Source of the DNA: Planococcus citreus
GTDB taxonomy: Bacteria > Bacillota > Bacilli > Bacillales_A > Planococcaceae
Length of the DNA stretch: 64,000 nucleotides
Direction of reading: 5' to 3'
NCBI RefSeq assembly: GCF_003664125.1
Contig: NZ_RCCP01000003.1
Location: 186,001 to 250,000, forward strand
Within the stretch, counting starts at the first letter, position 1, and each line of letters opens with the position of its first letter. Positions 9,505-18,200 of this stretch are shown here, piece after piece. The notes beneath the pieces are model-generated. The model had not been told where the DNA came from, did not search any database, and worked only from the letters and a program-made list of their open reading frames with translations. Both the position numbers and the translations under genes were made by a program.

Positions 9505-10502
9505 AGCTTAACCTCTTCTCCGTAGCCGGCAGGATGAGCGGAATGCCAGTTCCAGGCATCTTCAATGATTTTCGTCACCGAAGTATGGCTTGGATGCCAG
9601 CCGAGAATGCGTGTCGCTTTTTCTGTACTGGCGACAAGAACGCTTGGGTCGCCTGCCCGGCGCGGCCCGATTTTGACAGGGATGTCTTTGCCGGTGACAG
9701 AGCGCGCAGCGGAAATCATTTCATTGACCGAGAAGCCTTGACTGCTGCCGAGGTTGAAGACGTCGTTTTCTCCGCCGTTCCGTAAGTAGTCGAGTGCCAA
9801 CAGGTGGGCGTTGACGAGGTCTTCGATATGGACGTAGTCGCGGATGCACGTGCCGTCCGGCGTGTCGTAATCGTCGCCGAAAACGGTGATTTCCTCACGT
9901 TGTCCAAGGGCTGCCTGCAAAATGATCGGTACGAGATGGGATTCGGGGCGGTGATCTTCTCCGATTTCGCCTGTCGCCCGTGCGCCCGCTACATTGAAAT
10001 AGCGCAAGGAGACGAATTTCAATTCATGTGCCACAGACATCCATTTCATCATTTTTTCCATCGTCAGTTTGGTTTCGCCGTAAGTGTTAGTCGGATGCGT
10101 CGGCATCGTTTCGGTGATCGGTACGGCTTCTGGCTCGCCGTAAGTGGCGGCTGTCGAAGAAAAGACGATGTTCTTCACACCGTGTTTTGTCATGGCCTGC
10201 AACAGGACCTGGGTGCCGTAGACGTTATTGTCAAAGTACTTTAACGGATTTTCCATTGATTCACCGACCAGTGAATTGGCGGCAAAATGAAGAACTTCGA
10301 CGATCGATTCATTTTCGAATACTGTATCCAGGAAGTCTGCGTCCCGGATATCGCCTTCGTAAAAAACCGCTTCCGGGTGGACCGCTTGCCGGTGTCCATT
10401 TTCCAAATTGTCGACGACCACGACCTGCATGCCTTGGTCGATCAATTGATAAACTGCGTGAGAACCGATATAGCCCGCTCCGCCTAATACCAATACACTC
10501 AT
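9501..10502 (-). CDS. galE: UDP-glucose 4-epimerase
   Basis: NAD-dependent short-chain dehydrogenase that interconverts UDP-galactose and UDP-glucose. The 333 residues contain the Rossmann motif GGAGYIGSH at 8-16, the catalytic Ser in FSSTAATYG (115-116) and the YxxxK pair Tyr141/Lys145. I place the start at ATG 10502, which overlaps the galK stop as ATGA and has AGAGGAG 7 nt upstream; the open frame begins three codons earlier at a GTG. It closes the Leloir cycle and also supplies UDP-galactose for surface glycans. Confidence 0.95.
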   Translation of the reverse strand: MSVLVLGGAGYIGSHAVYQLIDQGMQVVVVDNLENGHRQAVHPEAVFYEGDIRDADFLDTVFENESIVEVLHFAANSLVGESMENPLKYFDNNVYGTQVLLQAMTKHGVKNIVFSSTAATYGEPEAVPITETMPTHPTNTYGETKLTMEKMMKWMSVAHELKFVSLRYFNVAGARATGEIGEDHRPESHLVPIILQAALGQREEITVFGDDYDTPDGTCIRDYVHIEDLVNAHLLALDYLRNGGENDVFNLGSSQGFSVNEMISAARSVTGKDIPVKIGPRRAGDPSVLVASTEKATRILGWHPSHTSVTKIIEDAWNWHSAHPAGYGEEVKL

Positions 10503-11683
10503 AATTGCCACTCCTCTACTAGCTCTTTTGCCCCGTCAGAGATTTTCGTTTCGTAAAACGATGGGGGATAGCCGAAATCTTTGCTATAGACTGCTGTCAG
10601 TGTTTTTTTGAAATTATCGATCTGTGCTTGCTCGACGATCGCGATCGCACAGCCGCCGAATCCAGCCCCGGTCATCCGTGCGCCGATGACACCGGGATGG
10701 CCCCATGCCGTTTCCGCGATTTTATCGAGTTCCGCGCCCGTAACTTCGTAATCATCACGAAGCGAGACATGGGAGGCATTCATCAAGTTTCCGAACGCTT
10801 CGATATGTCCTTGTTCCAGTTCGCTGAGCGCACGCACGGTCCGTTCATTTTCGTAGACAGCGTGCTTGGCGCGTTTTCGGTTGATGTCGTTTGCGATCAA
10901 ATGCTTGTGCTGCTCGAATTGTTCGCCGGTCAATTCGCCGAGGCTATCGATCGGCAATTCTATCCGCAAATCCATCAAAGCCTGTTCGCATTCGCTGCGG
11001 CGTTCGTTGTATTTGGATGCAGCAAGCGTCCGTTGTTTATTGGAATTGATGATGACGATCTCGTAGCCGTTCAATTCGACCGGTGCGTAACTGAATTTCA
11101 GTGTTTGGCAATCCAGCAGCATCGCGTGGTCTTTTTTGCCTTTGCCGATGGCGAACTGGTCCATGATGCCGCTGTTGACGCCGAGGTAATCGTTTTCAAC
11201 TTTCTGCCCCAGGCGGATCATCTGCAGGCGCTCAATCTCCAAATCGAATAGCTCTTCAAGCACAACGCCTGTCGCCATTTCAATAGAAGCGGAAGAGGAG
11301 AGGCCGGCGCCGTTTGGAATATCTCCGTAAAATAAGATATCCATGCCCGAAGGAATCGAAAAACCGTTTTCGATAAATGTATGGATCATGCCTTTCGGAA
11401 AGTTCGCCCAGTCGTGATCCGGGTTGAAAGACAAATCGCCAAGTGTGCACTCGATGATGCCGGCATCCGGGAAATTCATCGAATAAAAACGTAATGTTTG
11501 GTCAGAGCGTTTTCTCGCGATGGCGTAAGTGCCAAGTGAGATCGCGGCAGGAAATACATGGCCGCCGTTGTAATCGGTATGTTCACCGATCAAATTGATG
11601 CGGCCGGGTGCGAAGAAAGAACGCGGTGTGTCAGTGGTCTGAAAGATATCCTGGTAGTTTTGCAGCAAATCTGGCTGTGTCAT
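10499..11683 (-). CDS. galK: Galactokinase
   Basis: GHMP-family kinase phosphorylating alpha-D-galactose at C1. It shows the galactokinase signature [15 protein letters not shown], the ATP-binding loop GAGLSSSAS and the C-terminal motif [10 protein letters not shown]. Two adjacent ATG codons (11686 and 11683) follow GGAGGG; the second has the better 5-6 nt spacing, giving 394 residues. First gene of the galKET operon, with a sigma-A promoter at 11725-11753 and a likely ROK operator between promoter and start. Confidence 0.95.
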   Translation of the reverse strand: MTQPDLLQNYQDIFQTTDTPRSFFAPGRINLIGEHTDYNGGHVFPAAISLGTYAIARKRSDQTLRFYSMNFPDAGIIECTLGDLSFNPDHDWANFPKGMIHTFIENGFSIPSGMDILFYGDIPNGAGLSSSASIEMATGVVLEELFDLEIERLQMIRLGQKVENDYLGVNSGIMDQFAIGKGKKDHAMLLDCQTLKFSYAPVELNGYEIVIINSNKQRTLAASKYNERRSECEQALMDLRIELPIDSLGELTGEQFEQHKHLIANDINRKRAKHAVYENERTVRALSELEQGHIEAFGNLMNASHVSLRDDYEVTGAELDKIAETAWGHPGVIGARMTGAGFGGCAIAIVEQAQIDNFKKTLTAVYSKDFGYPPSFYETKISDGAKELVEEWQL

Positions 11684-11704
11684 CATGTCCCTCCAATACT
11701 TTGT

Positions 11705-11720
11705 AAATTAATTTAATTAA
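11705..11720. promoter_or_regulatory. Candidate ROK-repressor operator in the gal promoter
   Basis: AAATTAATTTAATTAA is AT-rich and quasi-palindromic and covers the predicted galKET transcription start. Its placement fits repression by the divergent ROK protein. AT-rich spacer can produce such symmetry by chance, so this is tentative. Confidence 0.4.
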
Positions 11721-11724
11721 CATA

Positions 11725-11753
11725 AGTATATGGTATTTTGTTAAACTATTCAA
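11725..11753 (-). promoter_or_regulatory. Sigma-A promoter of galKET
   Basis: On the minus strand: TTGAAT (-35, 11753-11748), a 17-nt spacer, and TATACT (-10, 11730-11725). It reads towards galK. Confidence 0.65.
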
Positions 11754-11790
11754 TAAAGAAACTGAAAACTTTAAAAACGGAGGAATTAGC

Positions 11791-12942
11791 ATGCGCCAAG
11801 GCAGCTTTCAATGGATGAAATCGATGAACAAATCGATCATCCTCAATAAAATCAGAACGCAAGGGCCAATCTCCAGGGCGCAGATTGCGCGCGAGACCAA
11901 CTTGACTCGCCCGACAGTGAGCAGCAATGTAAAAGAACTGATCGACCAAAACATTGTCGAAGAAAGCGATGTCGGACAATCGCAAGGCGGCCGCAAGCCG
12001 ACGATGCTGGTCATCAATCACGGCGCTTTTTGCATTCTCGGAGTGGATGCCGGACCGGATTCGATCGAATGCATCGTGGCGGACCTCTCTGGAAAAGTGC
12101 TTGAAAGATCCGAAACCCAATTGGAATTGCCGACCGATAATGAAAAGTTTCTCGACGCCTTGAAACGCTGCATCCAAGACTGCCTTTTGAAAACGACAGG
12201 GAAAGACGTCGTCGGCATCGGAGTTGCGATGCATGGGGTGGTGGATGTCGAGACAGGGGTATCTTTGGTGGCACCGAATTTAGGGCTTGCCGATATCCCG
12301 ATCAAAGAAGAGCTTGAGAATACGTTCGGTTTGGAAGTAAAAGTGGAAAATGATGCACGCGCCATGGCGCTTGGGGAGTTTTGGTTCGGCGATCATGGTG
12401 AACTCGAGAGCATGCTTGCGGTCAATATCGGCCGTGGCGTGGGCGCAGGGATGATCATCGGAGGAAAGCTATATCATGGCTCCTCCGATATCGCCGGGGA
12501 GATCGGCCATATGACAATCGACCTGAACGGTCAGGTGTGTGAATGCGGCAACCGCGGTTGCCTGCAGACCTTTGTCGCGGGACCGGCAATCACGCGGAAC
12601 ATCAGCGAGAAAACAGCGCAATCACTGAGTGCGGAACAAGTTTTCGAGCAAGCGCTGGGCGGCAATGAAGCATGCATCGAGGTACTGACACAAGCGGGAA
12701 GAGCGATGGGCGTTGGGTTGACCAATCTGATCCATATCATCAATCCAGAAAAAATCGTTCTCGGCGGCGGCGTTTCCAAAGCGCAGCAATTCATCCTGCC
12801 GGCGATCCGTGAAACGATTCGGGCGTCTGCATTGACGCAATCGGCAAGCCGGACGCAAGTGGAAATTACCAAGCTTGGCGACGACGCCACGTTAATCGGG
12901 GCAGTGACGCTGTTGTTGGTGGACGTTTTTGAACTGACGTAA
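11791..12942 (+). CDS. ROK-family transcriptional repressor of galactose genes
   Basis: Sugar-responsive repressor of the NagC/XylR/Mlc family, 383 residues. An N-terminal winged HTH (about 15-65, GPISRAQIARETNLTRPTVS) precedes a ROK sugar-kinase-like domain with VDAGPDSIECIVADLSG and the zinc signature CECGNRGC. It is divergent from galK and followed by galM, which implies that it senses galactose or a derivative and controls galKET. The start has GGAGG 8 nt upstream. Ligand and operator are inferred from context; a xylose repressor is the main alternative, but no xyl genes are nearby. Confidence 0.88.
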   Translation: MRQGSFQWMKSMNKSIILNKIRTQGPISRAQIARETNLTRPTVSSNVKELIDQNIVEESDVGQSQGGRKPTMLVINHGAFCILGVDAGPDSIECIVADLSGKVLERSETQLELPTDNEKFLDALKRCIQDCLLKTTGKDVVGIGVAMHGVVDVETGVSLVAPNLGLADIPIKEELENTFGLEVKVENDARAMALGEFWFGDHGELESMLAVNIGRGVGAGMIIGGKLYHGSSDIAGEIGHMTIDLNGQVCECGNRGCLQTFVAGPAITRNISEKTAQSLSAEQVFEQALGGNEACIEVLTQAGRAMGVGLTNLIHIINPEKIVLGGGVSKAQQFILPAIRETIRASALTQSASRTQVEITKLGDDATLIGAVTLLLVDVFELT

Positions 12943-12992
12943 AGCGAGTGATTGTGTATGGGGATATAAACATTGGAAGGGTGATCAACAAG

Positions 12993-14039
12993 ATGGCAAT
13001 TACTAAAAAAATATTCGGCCAAATCAATGGCCAAGATATCACGCGCTATACACTGACGAACGACAAGGGTTTTCAACTCTCGTGTCTCGACTACGGCTGC
13101 ATCATCACGGAAATCCTGGCGCCAGACCGAGACGGCTTGCTGGAGAATGTTGTACTCGGCTTCGATACATGGGAAGAGTACGGAAGCAATCCGCATTATT
13201 TCGGTGCCGTCGTCGGGCGTTTTGCCGGCCGTATCCAAGAAGGCGCTTTTACAATAGAGGGAACGAATTACCAGCTCGCCAAAAATTCCGATGGCCAGCA
13301 TTTGCACGGCGGTCCTGGCGGCTTTCACGCAGCCGTCTGGAAAACGAAAATGATTGAAACCGAAAACGAGTCGATCGTAGAATTTACCCATTTCAGCCCA
13401 GACGGAGAAGAAGGGTTTCCTGGAAATCTAACGATGACGGTCCGCTACATCGTGAAGAGCGATGAAAATCAATTGGCGGTTTCCTATTCCGCTGTATCCG
13501 ATAAGACGACCTTGCTGAATGTCACCAACCATTCCTACTTCAATTTGAGCGGCGATTTCAAGCGGACGATTGTGGATCATCAACTGACCATCCCAAGCGG
13601 CCACTACGCGGAGTTAAACGAAGACATGTTGCCGACGGGTAAGTTGGTGCCGGTAGAGGAAGATCCACTATTTGATTTCCGCAAACGCAGAACCATCCGC
13701 GAAGGGACAGACTCGCAGCATCCGCAAATCGAACTCGTCGGCGGCGGCTATGACCATCCATTCCTATTGGATAAAGAAGCTAAGCCGGTGATCAAGCTTA
13801 AAGACGAGGAAAGCGGGCGCAGTTTGCAGGTTGAAACAACAGAGCCGGCAGTCGTCTTGTATACCGCCAACCATATCGGCGGCCCGTATTCATTCAAAGG
13901 CGTGGCGGCTCAAAATCAGCTCGGGCTATGCCTCGAAACACAAGGCATGCCAGATTCCATCCATCATCCGCATTTTCCTTCTGCGATATTGAAAGCAGAG
14001 GAAGCGTTTGAGTCGCGGACGGTGTATCGGTTTGTGTAG
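12993..14039 (+). CDS. galM: Aldose 1-epimerase (galactose mutarotase)
   Basis: Converts beta-D-galactose released by the beta-galactosidases into the alpha anomer used by GalK. Its 348 residues contain GRFAGRI, HLHGGPGGFH, NHSYFNLSG, GYDHPFLL and the Glu-containing CLETQGMPDS, covering the catalytic His and Glu positions of the family. I use ATG 12993 with GGAAGGGTG upstream; the open frame extends to 12948 without a good ribosome site. It follows the ROK gene by 50 nt. Confidence 0.93.
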   Translation: MAITKKIFGQINGQDITRYTLTNDKGFQLSCLDYGCIITEILAPDRDGLLENVVLGFDTWEEYGSNPHYFGAVVGRFAGRIQEGAFTIEGTNYQLAKNSDGQHLHGGPGGFHAAVWKTKMIETENESIVEFTHFSPDGEEGFPGNLTMTVRYIVKSDENQLAVSYSAVSDKTTLLNVTNHSYFNLSGDFKRTIVDHQLTIPSGHYAELNEDMLPTGKLVPVEEDPLFDFRKRRTIREGTDSQHPQIELVGGGYDHPFLLDKEAKPVIKLKDEESGRSLQVETTEPAVVLYTANHIGGPYSFKGVAAQNQLGLCLETQGMPDSIHHPHFPSAILKAEEAFESRTVYRFV

Positions 14040-14045
14040 TAGTGC

Positions 14046-14132
14046 TGTCCCTGTGCGCGACACAATTCGGCCAGCCGAAACCGCGGTGTGAGTGGCTTAG
14101 GGTATGAAAACGTCCCTGTGCACCACAAAATT
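14046..14132 (+). repeat. Two direct copies of the TGTCCCTGTG repeat, family C
   Basis: Two 22-nt units at 14046-14067 and 14111-14132 both read (T/C)GTCCCTGTGC followed by a CACAATT-like tail. Related units bound a 143-bp element at 15598-15740. They lie between the convergent galM and MetE-like genes. Confidence 0.6.
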
Positions 14133-14141
14133 ATTCCGAAC

Positions 14142-14175
14142 AAAAAGGCAAGCGCGAACTCCGCGCTTGCCTTTT
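14142..14175 (-). terminator. Terminator of the MetE-like gene
   Basis: Stem AAGGCAAGCGCG/CGCGCTTGCCTT with a 5-nt loop and T-rich flanks on both strands, 6 nt past the stop. Possibly bidirectional with galM. Confidence 0.85.
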
Positions 14176-14180
14176 CTCAT

Positions 14181-15308
14181 TCATTCTCCGAAAATCTCTT
14201 CAGAAACTTCCACGATGTAGCGCAGTTTGTCCCATTGCTGATCTTCGGTGAGGATATTGCCGTGATGGGTCGAAGCGAATCCGCATTGAGGGCTGATGCA
14301 TAGCTGCTCGAGCGGCACGTGTTTAGCGGCTTCTGCGACGCGTGCTTTGATTGCTTGTTTGTCTTCAAGTTCCCCATTTTTCGATGTGAAGACGCCGAGC
14401 ACGACTCTTGGCCCACCGTTTGGAATGTGCTCAAGTGGCTGGAAGCTGCCGGAGCGGTCGTCGTCGTATTCAAGGAAGAAGCCATCGACTTTTTCTTTGG
14501 CGAACAAGGTAGGCGCGATCAATGCATAGCTGCCTTCAAATGCCCAGTCGGATTGATAATTGCCGCGGCACAGGTGAGTCGTCACGGCGAGGTCTTCCGG
14601 CTTGCCTTCCAGCACGCCGTTTGCAACGCGAAGCGCCAAGTCGATTAAATACTCGCGATTGTATTTGCCGTCGTTGAACGGGATGTCCGGCGATGATAAG
14701 CCAGCGATATAGACATCGTCGATTTGGATATAGCGCGCGCCGGCGTCATAAAACGCCTGGAAAGCGTCGCGGTAAGCTTGGATGACGTCTTTCGCGTAAT
14801 CTTCCAGATCCGGATAGATGGCTTCATCGCGAATGCCTTGATTGAAAAATTGGTTCGGGCTTGGAATCGTTAATTTCGGCACCGCTCGGCCATCGACGAT
14901 TTCCTTGAATTCGATGAAATCCCTGATGAATGGGTGGTTTTCATTGAATGAAATCTTGCCGATGTTGCGGACGTCGTAAGCTTCGGTTTCGACGTTTTTG
15001 AACTGATAGCCTTTTTCCGGTGTGTAGCCTTCAAAGCCGTTAATATGCGCCATGAAATCAGTGTGCCAGAATGTGCGGCGAAATTCTCCGTCCGTCACTG
15101 CTTTGAGGCCGACTTCGATTTGCTTGTCGACGATACGCTTGATTTCCGTCGTCTCGATTTCCCGCAGTTGTTCTGATGTGATGGTGCCTTCTTTAAACTG
15201 TTTGCGTGCTTCGTGAATGCTGTCGGGGCGCAGGAGGCTTCCGACGTGATCCGCCTTGAATGGAGCGGTTGTTAGTTTTGGGTTTGTTTGAATCGTTGAG
15301 TGGGTCAT
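14181..15308 (-). CDS. Cobalamin-independent methionine synthase family protein, YxjG/YxjH type
   Basis: Member of the MetE C-terminal-domain family (375 residues), methyl transfer to homocysteine or a related thiol. It contains FKADHVGSLLRP, AVTDGEFRRTFWHTDF, YIQIDDVYIAG, HLCRGNY, EYDD and ISPQCGFAST; the His-Cys-Glu-Cys set fits the zinc and homocysteine site. It lacks the N-terminal folate-binding half of full MetE, so the methyl donor is uncertain. ATG 15308 has AGAAGGAA upstream. A SAM riboswitch and terminator precede it, as in B. subtilis yxjG and yxjH. Confidence 0.92.
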   Translation of the reverse strand: MTHSTIQTNPKLTTAPFKADHVGSLLRPDSIHEARKQFKEGTITSEQLREIETTEIKRIVDKQIEVGLKAVTDGEFRRTFWHTDFMAHINGFEGYTPEKGYQFKNVETEAYDVRNIGKISFNENHPFIRDFIEFKEIVDGRAVPKLTIPSPNQFFNQGIRDEAIYPDLEDYAKDVIQAYRDAFQAFYDAGARYIQIDDVYIAGLSSPDIPFNDGKYNREYLIDLALRVANGVLEGKPEDLAVTTHLCRGNYQSDWAFEGSYALIAPTLFAKEKVDGFFLEYDDDRSGSFQPLEHIPNGGPRVVLGVFTSKNGELEDKQAIKARVAEAAKHVPLEQLCISPQCGFASTHHGNILTEDQQWDKLRYIVEVSEEIFGE

Positions 15309-15350
15309 GTGAAATTCCTTCTTTCTGTTTTTAGTGTGGGTGGTGGAAAT

Positions 15351-15390
15351 AAAAAACGGGACTTTCTTCGAAAAGAAGAAAGCCCCGTTT
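15351..15390 (-). terminator. SAM-riboswitch expression-platform terminator
   Basis: Stem AACGGGGCTTTCTTC paired with GAAGAAAGTCCCGTT, then a T-run, on the minus strand, 43 nt before the MetE-like start. It would form when SAM is bound. Confidence 0.88.
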
Positions 15391-15403
15391 ATGGAAAATA
15401 CAT

Positions 15404-15513
15404 TCTTCTTATCTTCTAGGCTTACGCCTATTGGAATTAGCACCTTGTCCTGAATCAGGGCGGTTGCTGAGACTTCATAGGGCCAAATCCCTCCGTCTCT
15501 CTTGATAAGAAAT
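15404..15513 (-). ncRNA. SAM-I (S-box) riboswitch
   Basis: Read on the minus strand the region starts TTCTTATCAAGAGAG, continues with GGAGGGA, GAAGTCTCAGCAACC, AAGGTGCTAATTCC and closes with GATAAGAAG. P1 pairs CTTATC with GATAAG (15504-15509 with 15408-15413). These are the conserved S-box core elements in the right order, upstream of a methionine-synthase-like gene. High SAM should terminate transcription. Confidence 0.95.
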
Positions 15514-15597
15514 CGATTATTAAGTTAATTGCTGGTTGATGTGGTTCACATTAAAGCAATCTTCGGATAATTGCAAGGGAATTGGGAATTATTTTTT

Positions 15598-15740
15598 TGT
15601 CCCTGTGTACCACACAATTCAGGAAAACCTATATACAGGGTGAATGAATGGCGAATACCGTAGAATATGCATCTTTGGATTTTTTTGTGCATTTTCATGC
15701 TTTCGCATAAATAGTCATAATTGTGCCGTGCACAGGGACA
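15598..15740. mobile_element. Possible MITE-like element bounded by family C inverted repeats
   Basis: The ends at 15598-15619 (plus) and 15719-15740 (minus) match at 19 of 22 positions, each beginning TGTCCCTGTG. The 99-bp interior has no credible gene. No target-site duplication is obvious. The same unit occurs twice directly repeated at 14046-14132. It could instead be a REP/BIME-type palindromic element moved by a tyrosine transposase. Confidence 0.5.
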
Positions 15741-15748
15741 GCTACAAT

Positions 15749-16342
15749 TCACCACGGTTTCCGGCTTTCAATGGTCAAAAACAGCCCGCCGTAATAGGAG
15801 TCCACCTTCATGACTTCGAATGGAGAACGGTTCACCAAATCGAGCGTATCGCGATTCAAATGGCAGCCGTCGCATAGCTTTTTCCAGATGGGTGTCAAGG
15901 ATTCCTGCGTCTTGCCCATGAGCGGTTGGTCCATTTTGACATGCTCGAACATGAAGATCCGGGCTCCGGGTTTGCTGACGCGGTAGATTTCTTCGAGCGC
16001 TCTGACAGGGTCCGGGATCGTACAGAACACCAAAGTCGCGACGACGGTGTCGAAGCTGTTATCGGCGAAAGGAAGTTCTTCTGCCACCGCTTCGTACGTA
16101 TGGATCGGTGTCTTTGATTTTCGGATGCGCTTTTCTGCCTGTTTGCTCATCTCCGGATTCGGTTCGATGGCGTCGACCCGTTCGGCATGTTGGTAATAGC
16201 GGAAGTTCGCTCCTGTACCGAAGCCGATTTCGAGCACACGCCCAGTTGCTTGCTGGACGAGATTTTTACGTATCTTCTCAAAACGGGTTTTCTCCAACGG
16301 TTTCATGGCCGTGTCGTATATATGGGGCAGAAATCCACCCAT
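15749..16342 (-). CDS. Class I SAM-dependent methyltransferase
   Basis: 197-residue Methyltransf_11-type enzyme. Motif I is VLEIGFGTGANF near residue 35, followed by the acidic AIEPNPEM (adenosine ribose) and TVVATLVFCTIPDP (motif IV). The fold resembles UbiE/phospholipid N-methyltransferases, but the substrate cannot be read from the sequence. ATG 16342 has CAGGAG upstream; a longer open frame to 16390 lacks one. It is divergent from crtP, which might suggest a lipid substrate, but there is no direct evidence. Confidence 0.85.
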   Translation of the reverse strand: MGGFLPHIYDTAMKPLEKTRFEKIRKNLVQQATGRVLEIGFGTGANFRYYQHAERVDAIEPNPEMSKQAEKRIRKSKTPIHTYEAVAEELPFADNSFDTVVATLVFCTIPDPVRALEEIYRVSKPGARIFMFEHVKMDQPLMGKTQESLTPIWKKLCDGCHLNRDTLDLVNRSPFEVMKVDSYYGGLFLTIESRKPW

Positions 16343-16465
16343 AGCGATCAACTCCTGTCTTTTGAATTGCCTGTATTTATACCATTCCACTTTTCCCGTT
16401 CGATATCCTGTTTACTTCTGGAATGAACGGTTCATCTAGGATTATACAAAAACTATACAATAAGC

Positions 16466-16491
16466 GTTTTTAAGCTTATTATGAAGGGAAT
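16466..16491 (+). promoter_or_regulatory. Possible sigma-B promoter upstream of crtP
   Basis: GTTTTT (16466-16471), a 14-nt spacer and GGGAAT (16486-16491) resemble the sigma-B consensus GTTTAA-N12-15-GGGTAT. In Staphylococcus aureus the crt operon is sigma-B dependent. The match is partial and the leader would be about 90 nt. Confidence 0.35.
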
Positions 16492-16587
16492 AACAAGGAC
16501 AATGGCATGATGCTGAAGAATCTCCCTAAAAGCGATTTCAGGCAAAACGAAGAGTACATATTTCAATGAAAAAGGGGCGGTACATAT

Positions 16588-18090
16588 ATGGGGAAAGCGA
16601 AAAAATCCGTAATCGTAATCGGGGGCGGCCTTGGGGGCTTGTCGGCGGCGATTTCATTGCAGCAAAAAGGCTATGAGGTTTCGTTATATGAAAAGAACGA
16701 GCATATCGGCGGGAAAGTGAACCGCTTGGAGCGGGACGGGTTTGGGTTTGATTTGGGCCCGTCGATTTTGACGATGCCGCATATCTTTGACCGCCTGTTC
16801 CAAGGCAGCGGCAAAAACATGACAGATTATGTGCCGATGCAGCGCTTAGAGCGTGAGTGGCGCTCGTTTTTCCCGGACGGCACGGTGATCGACTTGTACC
16901 ATGACCTTCGTTTGATGGAACGGGCGAACCCGGCTTTGTCTAAAAAAGATATGAAAGAATATTACGCATTGCTGAAGTACGCGAAAAAGATTTACGAAAC
17001 GACCGAGCGAAGCTATTTGAAAGAAGGGTTCGAATCGCCAAAAGAGGCAGTCGCACAAAACGGCATCCTTGCAACTTTAACCGGATTTGATTTGACTTCA
17101 ACGATGTACAGCGCGATTTCAAAACGCATCACGAATCCGCATTTGCGCGACATGCTGTCTTATTACGTAAAATACGTAGGGTCTTCGCCGTACAGCGCAC
17201 CCGCCGTGCTCAATATGATGATTTATATGCAACACGCGCAAGGCTGCTGGTATGTGCCGGGCGGCATGCACAATTTGGCAGGCGGAATGGAAAAATTGGC
17301 GCGGGAAATAGGCGTCCAGATCCATACGGGCATGGGCGTGATCCGTGCCTTAACAAGTGCGGAAGGCAAAATCACCGGCATTGAACTCGAAGACGGCAGC
17401 TTCCAAACCGCTGATTATTACGTATCGAATATGGAAGTCATTCCGTTCTATCAAAAAATGGTCAAAGCGGAGCATGAGTTTGTCGATAAACTGGAGAAGA
17501 AATACGAACCGGCAAGTTCGGGGCTCGTCTTGCATCTCGGCGTCAAGAAGAGCTATCCACAGCTGAACCACCATAATTTCTTCTTCTCGGACAATTTAAA
17601 AGAGCAGATGGACAAGGTGTTCGAACGCCACGAGCTGCCGGACGAACCGACAATCTATCTCGTCAACGTCAATAAGACCGACCCGACGCAGGCGCCAGAA
17701 GGGCATGAGAATATCAAAATCCTGCCGCATATCCCGTATATCCAGGATAACCCGTTCACACCGGAGCAGTACAAGGAATTCGAAGAGCGTGTCATCGATA
17801 AGCTCGAACGCATGGGGCTCGCCGGCTTGCGCGATAATATCGTCGTACGCGATGTTTGGACGCCGCATGATATCGAGCGCATCTACGGTTCGGACCGCGG
17901 CGCGATCTACGGCACGGTTTCCGACAAGAACAAAAACGGCGGCTTCAAGCACAAGAAGCAAAGCGAACTGTATGACAATCTGTATTTTGTCGGCGGTACC
18001 GTCAACCCGGGCGGCGGCATGCCAATGGTGACCTTGAGCGGCCAGCAAGTGAGTGATAAGATCGTCAAGCGCGATAATGAAAACAACTAA
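16588..18090 (+). CDS. crtP: Diapocarotenoid oxygenase CrtP (CrtN-family FAD enzyme)
   Basis: FAD-dependent carotenoid oxidase of the phytoene-desaturase family, 500 residues. N-terminal IVIGGGLGGLSAA binds FAD, followed by GGKVNRLERDGFGFDLGPSI. Long stretches (EPASSGLVLHLGV, TIYLVNVNKTDPTQAPEG, DVWTPHDIERIYGS, GAIYGTVSDKNKN, VGGTVNPGGGMPMVTLSGQQ) track the staphylococcal CrtP that oxidises the terminal methyl of diaponeurosporene, more closely than CrtN desaturases. It stands alone here without crtM or crtN, so the rest of the pathway must lie elsewhere. Expected at the membrane, making the orange pigment of planococci. Confidence 0.88.
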   Translation: MGKAKKSVIVIGGGLGGLSAAISLQQKGYEVSLYEKNEHIGGKVNRLERDGFGFDLGPSILTMPHIFDRLFQGSGKNMTDYVPMQRLEREWRSFFPDGTVIDLYHDLRLMERANPALSKKDMKEYYALLKYAKKIYETTERSYLKEGFESPKEAVAQNGILATLTGFDLTSTMYSAISKRITNPHLRDMLSYYVKYVGSSPYSAPAVLNMMIYMQHAQGCWYVPGGMHNLAGGMEKLAREIGVQIHTGMGVIRALTSAEGKITGIELEDGSFQTADYYVSNMEVIPFYQKMVKAEHEFVDKLEKKYEPASSGLVLHLGVKKSYPQLNHHNFFFSDNLKEQMDKVFERHELPDEPTIYLVNVNKTDPTQAPEGHENIKILPHIPYIQDNPFTPEQYKEFEERVIDKLERMGLAGLRDNIVVRDVWTPHDIERIYGSDRGAIYGTVSDKNKNGGFKHKKQSELYDNLYFVGGTVNPGGGMPMVTLSGQQVSDKIVKRDNENN

Positions 18091-18145
18091 AAATCTACAG
18101 TCCTGAGACGGTTTTTCCGTTCTCACGGCTTAGGCTGTTTACAAT

Positions 18146-18195
18146 TCAAAAGGCGATGCCAATGACTTTAACAAGTCAATGGCATCGCCTTTTTG
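18146..18195. terminator. Bidirectional terminator between crtP and the P450 gene
   Basis: Stem AAAAGGCGATGCCA/TGGCATCGCCTTTTT with GACTT/AAGTC pairing near the loop. A-run and T-run flank it, so it serves both convergent genes. Confidence 0.9.
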
Positions 18196-18200
18196 CATAT

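Noticed and set aside
12531..13391. 286-residue minus-strand open frame across the ROK and galM genes
   Set aside because: Antisense to two strongly supported genes and unlike any family.
15546..15755. 69-codon minus-strand open frame
   Set aside because: Coincides with the family C inverted-repeat element and has no ribosome site.
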